Below, piece after piece: positions 8,474 to 16,997 of a DNA stretch of 64,000 nt. The stretch is from the NCBI GenBank assembly GCA_900012615.1, contig LT009757.1, positions 2,061,807-2,125,806 on the forward strand, written 5' to 3'. The position numbers and the translations under genes are program-made. How positions within the stretch are numbered: position 1 is the first letter of the stretch; the number at the start of each line of letters is the position of its first letter. Source of the DNA: Agrobacterium genomosp. 13 str. CFBP 6927 (lineage in GTDB: Bacteria > Pseudomonadota > Alphaproteobacteria > Rhizobiales > Rhizobiaceae). Below the pieces are notes generated by a model. That model had not been told where the DNA came from. It searched no databases and saw nothing but the letters and a program-made list of their open reading frames with translations.

Positions 8474-9930
8474 ATGTCTGTAATAGAAAAGTTTGATTCC
8501 GCCAAGATTCTCTGCCTGGGAGACGTTATGCTGGACCGGTTCGTATCCGGTGTTGTCAAGCGTATATCTCCTGAAAGTCCGATCCCGATTTTATCCGAAG
8601 AGAAGATAGACGTTTTTGCGGGCGGAGCTGCCAATGTTGCTCGCAACATCTCTTCCTTGGGGGGCGTTGTACCATCGTAGGAGTTGTCGGTAACGATAAG
8701 GCAGCCGACACTATTCGGGAATTGTTGGAAACTGACGATCGAATTTTGCCCAGGCTGGTGGTTGCTAAAGATAGGCCAACCAGTGAAAAGACTCGCTTTG
8801 TGACCAACGGTCAGCATTTGTTGCGTGTTGATAGCGAGGTCTCTGTCGACATAGATGAAGGCACGGAAAACGAGATTTTCAACGTCATTGATGGCTTCAT
8901 GGGTAATCATGACGTGCTCATCCTCTCCGACTACGCGAAAGGTGTGCTGACCAAAGGCGTGCTCACGCGTATAATCTCTCTGGCGCGGGCCAGAAACGTA
9001 CCCGTTATTGTCGATCCCAAGTCCAAGGATTTTTCTCGTTACAGTGGATCAACCCTTTTGACGCCGAACTCTACAGAGACGCGGGTCGCGACCGGTATTG
9101 ATCCGCTCGATGATGAATCAGCGATTATTGCCGGCCAGGAGATATTGAAGTCGCTGGATCTTGAGCATGTCCTTATAACACGTGCGGAAAAGGGTATGAC
9201 ATTGGTTGGCCAAACGGACCCCGTCGTGCATATTTCTGCTGCCGCACGCGAAGTGTCTGATGTCGTTGGTGCAGGAGACACTGTTATCGCCACCCTGTCG
9301 CTGGTCATGGCCTGTGGAGGAAGTGTCGAGTTGGCAGCCCATGTCGCTAATACGGCTGCGGGAATTGTGGTTGGCAAGCGTGGAACTGCAACAACTACGC
9401 GATCGGAACTTATGGAGGAGTTGGCTAAGGAAAGCGATACGGGGCACACGCCTTCGTCTGTAAAAGTTCTCTCTTGGGAGGAAGCAAAAGTCGTATCGCG
9501 ATCCTGGCAAAATGACGGGCTCAAGGTGGGCTTCACAAATGGGTGTTTTGATATTCTTCATGTGGGTCACACTTCAATCTTGGATTTCGCAAGATCCCAC
9601 TGCGACCGGCTGATTGTTGGCGTAAATGCGGACGCGTCGATACGCAGATTGAAAGGGCCTGAGCGCCCTATAAACTCCCAAGATGACCGTGCGAACCTGT
9701 TGTCTGCCTTGGCCGTGGTTGATGCTGTTGTGATCTTTGATCACGATACGCCGAAAGAGCTTATCGACTTTCTCGAGCCGTCGTTGCTTGTCAAAGGCGC
9801 TGACTACAAAATTGATGAAATTGTCGGAGCGGAATCCGTGCTTGCAAGAGGGGGGGAAGTGTTGCGTTTTGAGCTCCTCCCTGGCAAGTCCACAACTGGA
9901 ATAATCAAACGTGCGCGAACATTAAAGTGA
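8474..9930 (+). pseudogene. hldE: bifunctional heptose 7-phosphate kinase / heptose 1-phosphate adenylyltransferase, frameshifted
   Basis: HldE phosphorylates D-glycero-D-manno-heptose 7-phosphate at C1 (PfkB-type kinase domain) and later adenylylates heptose 1-phosphate (C-terminal nucleotidyltransferase), giving ADP-heptose for LPS. The first 68 codons (MSVIEKFD to ISSLGG) are in one frame and stop at 8678. The homology then continues in the -1 frame (CTIVGVVGNDKAAD and onwards) to 9930. The kinase anion-hole motif GAGDT is near 9270; the nucleotidyltransferase motifs FTNGCFDILHVGH and KSTTGIIKRAR are intact. The break is at a run of six G (8659-8664); seven G would restore the frame. The start ATG at 8474 has GAAGG upstream. 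It could be a true knock-out, a sequencing error, or a frame restored by slippage. Confidence 0.85.
8659..8665 (+). other. G-run / G GGG GGC heptamer at the hldE frame break
   Basis: The zero-frame codons read TTG GGG GGC. This fits the X_XXY_YYZ slippery pattern, with the first G being the last base of TTG. A -1 slip here gives CGT TGT ACC ATC and restores the HldE homology exactly. The same run is also a homopolymer prone to length change. No stimulatory stem-loop was modelled. Confidence 0.5.
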
Positions 9931-10399
9931 TGCGTGAATAGCCCAGAGTGTCATAAATACGCTCGGGTTAGATTTCCGGCTATTTCTCGAGCTTGACGCG
10001 ACACGGCTTCCCGTTCTCAACGGGTTTGCCTGTCGGATTGTAAAACATTTTGATTTTGCCCCGCGTTATATCCGGCTCTGAGTTTGCTCCATCGTCGTTT
10101 TGACGTGCTCCCCGGATTTGACAGGGCGCGTCGTCTGCATGACTTAAATTAAATGGCCTTTGGTAAACCCAACGAGGGTCGGAGGCAAAGGCACGCGAAT
10201 TGGCAGCTGGTGCTTTCGCTGTTGATTTTCCACGGCAGTGTGGTTGTCAGACTATGCGGATGCGCATAGGTTAGACAAGGATGCAACGCGTGATATGTAC
10301 TCTTCAGTAAACAACCTTTACGCGAATGTAGTCTATAGTGCAGGTTGAGCCAAAGCTATAGTGACTGCATAACGAATATAAGCGCTTGGTGGAGTAAGA
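9931..10399 (-). pseudogene. intergenic stretch with a start-less coding remnant (9980-10246)
   Basis: On the minus strand, 10246 to 9980 is open for 88 codons with protein-like sequence (DPRWVYQRPFNLSHADDAPC, then GKIKMFYNPTGKPVENGK) ending in TAG. No usable start codon is present at its 5' end, and a TGA precedes it, so it looks like the 3' part of a small, perhaps secreted protein. I do not recognise the family. The remaining 150 bases lead into the next gene, whose SD (GGAG) is at 10390-10393; no clear promoter is seen. Confidence 0.35.
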
Positions 10400-11653
10400 A
10401 TGAAGTTTGTTTCGAATTGGTTGAAAAAGTTTGCTAATACCTCTCATGAATCGGAGTTTGGCGATGCTTGGCCCCGCGATCTTCGTTCGGCCGTACCGCA
10501 GCGATACTCTATGAATTATAAAATGTATAAGAATAGGGGAAATGCGCTTCCTCTAAAAAATCTAGTGAGCGGGTTTATTCATAATGAACAAGTGAATAAA
10601 GGCGATATGAACCGATTTTTCACTTTTTGTCTTGTGCATGACCAAATAAGGAAAGAGGGTATTGCTGGCGATATTGCTGAACTCGGTGTTTATAAAGGGA
10701 ATACATCTTACATATTGGCAAATTTTGCTAAGGATCTCGGGCGAACAGCTTATCTATTTGATACGTTCGAGGGATTTGATTCGAGAGATATCAAAGGTAT
10801 TGACTCAGCTATTCCGATGCAGTTTTCCGATACGAGTCTCGAAACGGTCCGTGACTTCGTTGGTGACAACAATACGGTTTATGTAAAAGGATATTTCCCG
10901 GAGTCGGCTGCGCAAATCCCGGACAATCTAAAATTTTGCCTAGTGCATCTTGATTGCGACCTTTACAGTCCAATAATGAGCGCGTTGAGCTATTTCTACC
11001 CAAGAATGGCGGAGGGCGGATTTATAGTTTTGCATGATTATTCGAGCTTGCATTGGGACGGAGCCGAGAATGCAGCCGACGAATTTTTTTCCGATAAACC
11101 AGAGTGCTTGATACCATTAGCGGATAGCTGCGGTAGCGTGATTGTTCGAAAGGCGCGGACATCCGATAAATTCGAAAATTGGCGAATTAAGAGGCTCCGG
11201 GATTCCTCAGTCGGCTCCTGGGTTCCTACGCAACTTTTAAAAACTTATTTGAGAGATGGCTGGGGTGATGTGGAAGACTGGGGGGTGTGGGGCGTTGGGG
11301 AGAGCCATACGATGTCCGTTATAATCCCCTTTCGGCCCCAAACGGATATCAGATTAATTTTTGATGTCGATGCTGTTTTGCTTGGCAAACAGGTGGAGCA
11401 GAAAGTCACGGTTTTGTTGGAAGGTGCCGAGATTGCCGAGTGGACTTTTACGTCTGAACATCAGCGCGGGAAACGGGAATTAATTATTCCTCTCCATATG
11501 CTTCAAGGACACCGAAATGCTGAGTCTCCACCAGCACTTTTTGTTGAATTCAGGCCTGAGTCATTTACACCTCCAAATGTTTTGGATGCATCGAACAGGG
11601 ACACCCGGGCGCTTGGACTTGGGCTTCATAGTTTTAAGATAGAGACTGAATAG
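10400..11653 (+). CDS. TylF/MycF-type O-methyltransferase with C-terminal beta-rich domain
   Basis: Residues about 70-255 match the macrocin O-methyltransferase (TylF) family, which methylates sugar hydroxyls using SAM and a metal ion: AELGVYKGNTSYIL (SAM site), YLFDTFEGFDSRD, then the metal-binding HLDCDLYSPIMSAL and VLHDYSSLHW. After residue 285 comes an unrelated, probably beta-sandwich domain starting DWGVWGVGESHTMSV and ending with ALGLGLHSFKIE. This module resembles domains attached to rhizobial polysaccharide enzymes, but I cannot name it surely. SD GGAGTAAG precedes the ATG. The gene is A+T-rich and stands alone on the plus strand. Predicted role: O-methylation of an O-antigen sugar. 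Confidence 0.75.
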   Translation: MKFVSNWLKKFANTSHESEFGDAWPRDLRSAVPQRYSMNYKMYKNRGNALPLKNLVSGFIHNEQVNKGDMNRFFTFCLVHDQIRKEGIAGDIAELGVYKGNTSYILANFAKDLGRTAYLFDTFEGFDSRDIKGIDSAIPMQFSDTSLETVRDFVGDNNTVYVKGYFPESAAQIPDNLKFCLVHLDCDLYSPIMSALSYFYPRMAEGGFIVLHDYSSLHWDGAENAADEFFSDKPECLIPLADSCGSVIVRKARTSDKFENWRIKRLRDSSVGSWVPTQLLKTYLRDGWGDVEDWGVWGVGESHTMSVIIPFRPQTDIRLIFDVDAVLLGKQVEQKVTVLLEGAEIAEWTFTSEHQRGKRELIIPLHMLQGHRNAESPPALFVEFRPESFTPPNVLDASNRDTRALGLGLHSFKIETE

Positions 11654-11989
11654 AAACTCGGTAGTTTATTCATACACAAGCATCCTGCCCTGCGACGCTC
11701 AGGCCCTAGGGGCTCTGAGCCTGCGGAGTTGGAATCCCCTGGGATTTTTGAGGCTAAACGTTCGAAAACCGGAAGCTGAAGTTCTCGTCCCGATCACGAC
11801 GAAGAGCTGTTTTTCCCTCTGCCGCGCTAACCGTATGCGTATCGGCTCAAAGATGAATGCGACTTGCGCTTCTGAAAACTTCGAGGCCCTTATTGAATTT
11901 TTTCTTCCCATCAGGCACCACAAACCGAAAATCCCAGCTCCAAACGGCCCAATTTATCGTTGATATGACAGGTTCAGATCAATTATTTC
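11654..11989. other. gene-poor stretch between convergent genes
   Basis: 336 bases between the TylF-type gene and the convergent glycosyltransferase. A plus-strand frame of 71 codons (11748-11963) exists with a possible ATG but no SD and no recognised family, so I do not call it a gene. No terminator hairpin with a T run was found. Confidence 0.4.
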
Positions 11990-12940
11990 TCAATCGCTCG
12001 TTCGAGTAGCGTCAAAATTTATGCGTTCCGCCTCAACCACAAGTGGTAGACTTCGCACCTGAGTCTGAATCGCGCCGATATATTCTCCGAGCATGCCGAG
12101 AAAAATCATCTGGACGGCACCAAAGAAAAATATACCGATCAAAATTGGCGCTAGGCCAATGTCAAATGAGTTCCACATAACTAGTTTCGCAACAAAGTAG
12201 CCGAATGCAACCAACAGGCTCAGGCACGCGAGAGCAAATCCGGAAAGCGTCATGAGACGCAAAGGAACCTTTGAGTGTTTCGTGATCCCGAGCATCGCCA
12301 TGTCATATAGCGAATAAAAATTCTGGCTGGTTACGCCGCGTGCTCGTCTCGGCTGCTTAAATGGAACAGTCGCGATCGGATAGCCAATTTCGCATACGAG
12401 TCCCCGGAAATACGGGTATGGGTCATTCATTTGTTTGAGGATATCAATGACTGCGCGGTCAAATAGTCCGGACCCCGTCGCGTTCTGGATAAGAGGCACC
12501 TCGGAGATTCTGCCTACGGCTGAATAATACAGCTTTCGAACGGCAAACATGACGGACGACTCGTCACTGACGGGTTTTACCGCCATAACGGTCTTGAAAC
12601 CATCTTCCCACTTTTTCACGAACTCGGCGATCATTTCTGGTGGATCCTGAAGGTCGGAAGCTATCAAGACCGCCGCGTCTCCGGAAGCTTGCAGAAGAGC
12701 ATGAAAAGAGGAGCGGATATAACCGAAATTTCTGCTGTTCACGATAACGCGTAAATTCTTGTCGTTCTTCGCTCTGGAACGAAGAATCGCCACGGTATTG
12801 TCTTTCGAACAATTGTCTATGCAAAGGTGTTCGTAGTCATATGGCAATTTTGCCATAGTGGCGGCTATGCGTTCGCACAGCTCAACGACATTTTCCTCTT
12901 CGTTAAAGAGAGGAGTTACTATGCTGATCTTTTTTCTCAT
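11990..12940 (-). CDS. GtrB/DPM1-type family 2 glycosyltransferase
   Basis: Transfers a sugar from a nucleotide donor to undecaprenyl phosphate at the cytoplasmic face. The GT-A core is clear: ISIVTPLFNEEENV at the N-terminus, CIDNCSKDNTV, the donor DxD-like ASDLQDPPEM, and NATGSGLFDRAVI. Two membrane helices near the C-terminus (about residues 230-295) with FLGMLGEYIGAI are typical of GtrB/polyprenyl-phosphate mannose synthases. I choose the ATG at 12940, which overlaps the gtrA stop as ATGA; an extension to 13018 would add an unlikely N-terminus inside gtrA. Partner: the GtrA-like flippase directly upstream. Confidence 0.85.
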   Translation of the reverse strand: MRKKISIVTPLFNEEENVVELCERIAATMAKLPYDYEHLCIDNCSKDNTVAILRSRAKNDKNLRVIVNSRNFGYIRSSFHALLQASGDAAVLIASDLQDPPEMIAEFVKKWEDGFKTVMAVKPVSDESSVMFAVRKLYYSAVGRISEVPLIQNATGSGLFDRAVIDILKQMNDPYPYFRGLVCEIGYPIATVPFKQPRRARGVTSQNFYSLYDMAMLGITKHSKVPLRLMTLSGFALACLSLLVAFGYFVAKLVMWNSFDIGLAPILIGIFFFGAVQMIFLGMLGEYIGAIQTQVRSLPLVVEAERINFDATRTSD

Positions 12941-13317
12941 GGGGAAAATACATAACGCCGATTTAGGAGGAAAGATAAAATTGCCAAGGGCAATAGAAGC
13001 AGCAAGCCAGCAAACCACGCAGGCACATCGAAATGAACAAGAAGGCTTACCCCTGAGATATTCAGCAGATATAACAGCAAATACACGCCGATAAAGCGAA
13101 GCAACAATGCATTATTCCGGGATTCAAATACAAATGCACCTATGCTTTTGAAATTGAACAACGTTCCGAGAACTGTGGAGGCTGCGACTGCTGCCGTATA
13201 GTGTAATCCGATCCAGAGACTGGCGACGTATATCGTGTATCCAAAGATTGTATTGATGACGCCAACTATCAAGAATTTTACTATCCTGATATCGAATTGA
13301 TACGGTTTGGCTGGCAT
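12937..13317 (-). CDS. GtrA-family membrane protein (lipid-linked sugar flippase)
   Basis: A 126-residue protein, the usual size for GtrA, with four membrane segments (KFLIVGVINTIFGYTIYV at the start, then AAVAASTVLGTLFNFKSIGA, FIGVYLLLYLLNISGVSLL and FAGLLLLLPLAILSFLLNRR) and the family ending NRRYVFSP. It is thought to flip the polyprenyl-phosphate sugar made by GtrB. The ATG at 13317 has AGGA nine bases upstream and follows the transketolase gene by 17 bases; the longer open frame to 13470 would overlap that gene. It is translationally coupled to the glycosyltransferase (ATGA). Confidence 0.82.
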   Translation of the reverse strand: MPAKPYQFDIRIVKFLIVGVINTIFGYTIYVASLWIGLHYTAAVAASTVLGTLFNFKSIGAFVFESRNNALLLRFIGVYLLLYLLNISGVSLLVHFDVPAWFAGLLLLLPLAILSFLLNRRYVFSP

Positions 13318-13334
13318 GTCGTCGTTTCCTGATC

Positions 13335-14249
13335 TTACCAGCCGGTTTCTGTGATCGTTATACCCGCAACTTGCCGCAAATATTCCTGCGTACCGGATGT
13401 GCTGATGAAAGTATTGGGAACGGCAATTCGTTTCACGAGAGGGATTTGTGCCAGTTCGCCACATGCGCACAGATCGCTTAAAGCTTCGACAATCGAACTT
13501 CCAAAGCCACCATTGAGCTGATGCTCCTCGACGGTGACAATTCTTTGAAATCGCTGCGCCATATCAATGAGAACGTCTTTTTTGTAACCTCCTACAAAAG
13601 GCGCACTCCAAAATGCCCAATCACGACCGCTATCTTTCATCTCTTGAAGAATTGGAGCGCCAACAGCTCCCGTTGCCAAGACAAGAGTTTCAGACCCTTC
13701 TCTGACAGATATGAACTCACCCGGAACGATGGACAGGGCAGTGTTGAGATCGTGCAGATGGATTTCTCCGGACTTATTTAATCTGATATAGCCCGGACCC
13801 TTATGCTTCGTCATGAAAACGGCCGCCGCGCGCGCTTCCAATGCGTCAGCCGGCGCACAGATTGTCATGCCCGGCAGAGAGCGCATCATTGCCAAATCTT
13901 CTGTCGTGTGGTGCGAGACGCCTTGTGATCCGTAAGCATAACCGGCGCCTACGGCCACAACTTTTACATTGGCTTCATGATAGCAGACATCGTAGCGGAT
14001 CTGTTCCATACAGCGGAGCGTTGGGAAATTGCCGATGGAATAGGTGAAAACATTGTATCCTTCGCGGGCTAAGCCTACGGCAACCTGCGTCATATTCTGT
14101 TCGGCTATGCCGGCATTCAAAAAACGGTCGGGATAACGCTGCGCGAAAGGCTCAAGAACCGAGTAACCCAGATCACCGCACAGAAGGAATACGTCGTCGT
14201 TCTCTTCGGCAAGGTCACAAAGCGTGTTGATAAAACTGTTACGCATCAA
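13335..14249 (-). CDS. transketolase, C-terminal subunit (split)
   Basis: Carries the pyrimidine-binding domain and the C-terminal domain of a transketolase: LNAGIAEQNMTQVAVGLA (catalytic Glu of the TPP site), GVSHHTTEDLAMMRSLPGM and IVTVEEHQLNGGFGSSI. The partner subunit lies directly upstream and the two genes overlap by ATGA, implying a fixed-ratio heterodimer pair. Transketolase moves two-carbon units and makes sedoheptulose 7-phosphate, the precursor of LPS heptose. Split pairs in sugar clusters have also been linked to branched-sugar synthesis. Which applies here is open. Confidence 0.87.
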   Translation of the reverse strand: MMRNSFINTLCDLAEENDDVFLLCGDLGYSVLEPFAQRYPDRFLNAGIAEQNMTQVAVGLAREGYNVFTYSIGNFPTLRCMEQIRYDVCYHEANVKVVAVGAGYAYGSQGVSHHTTEDLAMMRSLPGMTICAPADALEARAAAVFMTKHKGPGYIRLNKSGEIHLHDLNTALSIVPGEFISVREGSETLVLATGAVGAPILQEMKDSGRDWAFWSAPFVGGYKKDVLIDMAQRFQRIVTVEEHQLNGGFGSSIVEALSDLCACGELAQIPLVKRIAVPNTFISTSGTQEYLRQVAGITITETGW

Positions 14250-15058
14250 ACAGACTCCAACTCTTCACGCGCTTTCACGACGTCGGCAGCCGATGGAGAG
14301 CGATAGTGCCAGGCAAGATCGTTTTCCATGAAGCCTACACCTTTTCCTTTCACCGTATGCGCGATAACGCATTTTGGTTTGCCATCACGGCTTGCCTTTA
14401 AGCGACTTAAAAGCTCCAACAGGTCGGTGGTCGAATGCCCGTCCACTTCCTCTACCTCCCAGTTGAAAGCGCGGAATTTATCCACCAGGGGTTCAAGATT
14501 CATCACGTCGCATACTCTGCCGAAGCTCTGTATCTTGTTGTAGTCAATGATTGCGACAAGATTGTCGAGGTGATTATGAGCGGCAAACATGATCGCCTCC
14601 CAATTCGAGCCTTCATCCAGCTCCCCGTCGCTCAATATGGCAAAAACGCTATTTGCGCGCTTCAAACGCTTTCCAGCAAGAGCACTACCGCAGGCCACAC
14701 CGAGTGCATGACCGAGGCTACCTGTGGACAATTCAACCCCCGGCAGGTTGTGGTTGATATGTGATGTGAAATAGCTACCGTTTTCCGTAAACTCATTCAG
14801 GAGGTCTTTACCCGCAAAAAAGCCCTTGAGTTCCAGCATGGCGTAGAGCGCAGTGCATGCGTGACCTTTGCTATAGAACAAACGGTCCCGGTCCGGGTTG
14901 TCCACGGCGTCGGCCGACACGTTCAGAACGCGTCCATAAAGAACCGCGAGAATATCGGCAACGGAGAAGGCGCCGCCAATATGAGACGTGCGCTTGAGGC
15001 TGCAGAGCTCCAGCACCCGCAACCGAACCTGTTTTGCATATGTCGAAAGGTCAGTCAT
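14246..15058 (-). CDS. transketolase, N-terminal subunit (split)
   Basis: Carries the TPP diphosphate-binding domain: HIGGAFSVADILAVLYG, FYSKGHACTALYAML, and the GDG-type metal/TPP motif ILSDGELDEGSNWEAIM with IIDYNKIQSFG. The length of 270 residues is usual for N-terminal halves of split transketolases. It overlaps the upstream SDR gene (ATGA at 15055-15058) and the downstream C-terminal subunit, so SDR and both subunits are translationally coupled. Such tight coupling argues that the enzyme serves the polysaccharide pathway and is not the housekeeping transketolase. Confidence 0.87.
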   Translation of the reverse strand: MTDLSTYAKQVRLRVLELCSLKRTSHIGGAFSVADILAVLYGRVLNVSADAVDNPDRDRLFYSKGHACTALYAMLELKGFFAGKDLLNEFTENGSYFTSHINHNLPGVELSTGSLGHALGVACGSALAGKRLKRANSVFAILSDGELDEGSNWEAIMFAAHNHLDNLVAIIDYNKIQSFGRVCDVMNLEPLVDKFRAFNWEVEEVDGHSTTDLLELLSRLKASRDGKPKCVIAHTVKGKGVGFMENDLAWHYRSPSAADVVKAREELESV

Positions 15059-16134
15059 GGCTGTTTCCTGCTCGCAATAATTGGCTTATACCATTCCATA
15101 GTGCGCGTTAAGGCGTCTTCCAGCGATACGCGTATTGAAAGACCAAGCTCAGTGCGCGTGGCCTGGGTTTCGGGGACATAGAGATCGGGAGCAGCACCTT
15201 TTACAGTCTGACCGAGAACTTGAACTTTTGATTGGTTCAAGCCCGCTATTCGAGCAATCGTTTGGGCAAGTGCTGCAATTGAAACTGGATCGTCTGATCC
15301 GACATTGTAAGCTCTGCCCGCCTGTCCTCGAACCAGAATTGCGATTAGCCACTCCACAAGATCGGTCGCATACATATATGAACGTGTCGCTTTTCCATCT
15401 CCCTTTATCGTTATGGGGAGATCCAGCATGGCATCACGCATAAAATTCCCGGCAGCGAATTGGGCGTCCAGTTCGAGATAGGGACCAATCTGAGCGAAAA
15501 TACGGGCGGATTTGCAGGCGAAACCGTATTGCTGCCCGTAGGTATTGCCTAGCCATTCGGTATTGATCTTACCCAGCCCATATGCCGAACTGGTTGAAGA
15601 CACATCGGCAGACAAGGCTGATGTCTCCGAAAATCGATCCCTCTGGCTGGTGTCGCGACCATAAACTGCGCCGGAAGATAACAACAAAACTTTGGTGGCG
15701 CCACTGTCACGAGCAAGATCGAGAACGCGGCGTGTGCCTTGCACAGTGACGTCAAACACATCAAGCGGAGAGTTTACGGCGATTACGTCCGTGGCCGCGT
15801 GAATGATATGCGTAAAGCGAGGATTTTCGATATGAAATTCGCGCACATCACCCTTTATGAATGATAGCGCGGAATCATTGGCCAGATGAGGGTGTAACTT
15901 CGCGAAACGGTCGGGATCGCGACTGAGTATTACCGCCTGTATGCCAAGATTCATATGTGTGTTCGCATAGCTGATAGCTTCGAGTAGCCAGCGACCTATA
16001 TAACCGGTGCCTCCGGTGATAAACAGGCGTGCATCTTGCAGAGTCTCGAAGTCGCTCCTAGCGTCCACTATCAGCGTTTTAAGATCATGTCTTGTTGCGC
16101 CCTGCGACGCAATACCATCAATTGTCGCAGTCAA
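15055..16134 (-). CDS. NAD-dependent epimerase/dehydratase (extended SDR)
   Basis: Nucleotide-sugar modifying enzyme of the extended SDR family. Visible are the NAD-binding FITGGTGYIGRWLLEAI (near residue 37), the HAATDVIAV strand, LLLSSGAVYG (active-site Ser) and the YxxxK pair in SSAYGLGKINTEWLG. It lies in a coupled series with rfbF/rfbG and the split transketolase, so it may reduce or epimerise a CDP-4-keto-6-deoxy sugar or a branched product; the substrate is not evident. The only fitting start is TTG at 16134, with GGAAG nine bases upstream and a 17-base overlap with the kinase gene. Confidence 0.78.
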   Translation of the reverse strand: MTATIDGIASQGATRHDLKTLIVDARSDFETLQDARLFITGGTGYIGRWLLEAISYANTHMNLGIQAVILSRDPDRFAKLHPHLANDSALSFIKGDVREFHIENPRFTHIIHAATDVIAVNSPLDVFDVTVQGTRRVLDLARDSGATKVLLLSSGAVYGRDTSQRDRFSETSALSADVSSTSSAYGLGKINTEWLGNTYGQQYGFACKSARIFAQIGPYLELDAQFAAGNFMRDAMLDLPITIKGDGKATRSYMYATDLVEWLIAILVRGQAGRAYNVGSDDPVSIAALAQTIARIAGLNQSKVQVLGQTVKGAAPDLYVPETQATRTELGLSIRVSLEDALTRTMEWYKPIIASRKQP

Positions 16135-16942
16135 GTTTTATCACTTCCGTTAAGCGTTGATCGAAACTGATTGCATTTGCTCTATAGCTACCATTCCGTA
16201 CGGACAATAGCGATTTTAACAGTATGACTGCGGTCATTATTGCGACTTCGTTTTTTTTCCCTAGACATGTATGCCCAAGTTGTTCCGGTAGCAGCCATTT
16301 TCTGTTTTCAAAAAACGTAAGCCAATAAAGATAATCGTATCCGGCAACTCCCCAGAATGCGTCCTCCCAGTCGACAACGACAGGTCCGATATCGTCAGAT
16401 CGGATGTTTGCAGGGCTCAAATCGCCGTGGCAAATCTGACGTTCCCAAGCGGGAGCAGATGAAAGAAGCAAATCAAGATAATTCTGGACCTGCTCCGTTA
16501 TTCTCCCCGAAATCAGCCGTTCCTGTGAAAGCGTCGCCAGGGCAGCGTTCGCTTCGGAAAGTAACAAATCGAAACTTTCCGACGAAGGTATCGCTATCCC
16601 GCTCTCTATTGGGGAAAGAGCCCTTTCGTAACAAGACACGATATCCCGCACCGCCTCTGGATGAAGCGGATAGCCGGGCTGAAGAACCTTCATATTCAAC
16701 CAGGTCCGGGTTTCTTGCCCCGATGTCACGGAATTCAAACCCGCGTCTACGCGTGCCCCTGCCGTCGCCACGAGAAAAGCAGCCTCGCGCTCAAGGGTAG
16801 AGCGTCCCGCAGGGGTGGCGTAAGTTTTAAAGAACCTTTTCTGTCCGAGTAATTCCCCTGTGAAGCAGAGCCCGAGCGTGCCACCGTCGACGACCTCAAT
16901 TTTCACCAAGTGGGCCCCAAAGATTCTTTGGAGCCCGGACAT
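16118..16942 (-). CDS. aminoglycoside phosphotransferase-type small-molecule kinase
   Basis: A protein-kinase-like fold enzyme that should phosphorylate a small hydroxyl compound, probably a sugar or alcohol used in the glycan. The catalytic loop ICHGDLSPANI (HxDxxxxN) and the metal-binding VVDWEDAFWG are clear. The Lys region is around LGQKRFFKTYAT. The start at Met 16942 has AGAGGA five bases upstream, which is better than the open extension to 17056, which would run into the sulfotransferase gene. It sits between the sulfotransferase and SDR genes in the same direction. Confidence 0.7.
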   Translation of the reverse strand: MSGLQRIFGAHLVKIEVVDGGTLGLCFTGELLGQKRFFKTYATPAGRSTLEREAAFLVATAGARVDAGLNSVTSGQETRTWLNMKVLQPGYPLHPEAVRDIVSCYERALSPIESGIAIPSSESFDLLLSEANAALATLSQERLISGRITEQVQNYLDLLLSSAPAWERQICHGDLSPANIRSDDIGPVVVDWEDAFWGVAGYDYLYWLTFFENRKWLLPEQLGHTCLGKKNEVAIMTAVILLKSLLSVRNGSYRANAISFDQRLTEVIKLDCDN

Positions 16943-16997
16943 CAAATCCTCTTTCAACGGGTTGAAAGTATTTGCGGCACTAAGGTGCCGCAACTTG

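Noticed and set aside
11748..11963. 71-codon plus-strand ORF in the spacer after the TylF-type gene
   Set aside because: No SD, no known family and unusual composition; left as non-coding.
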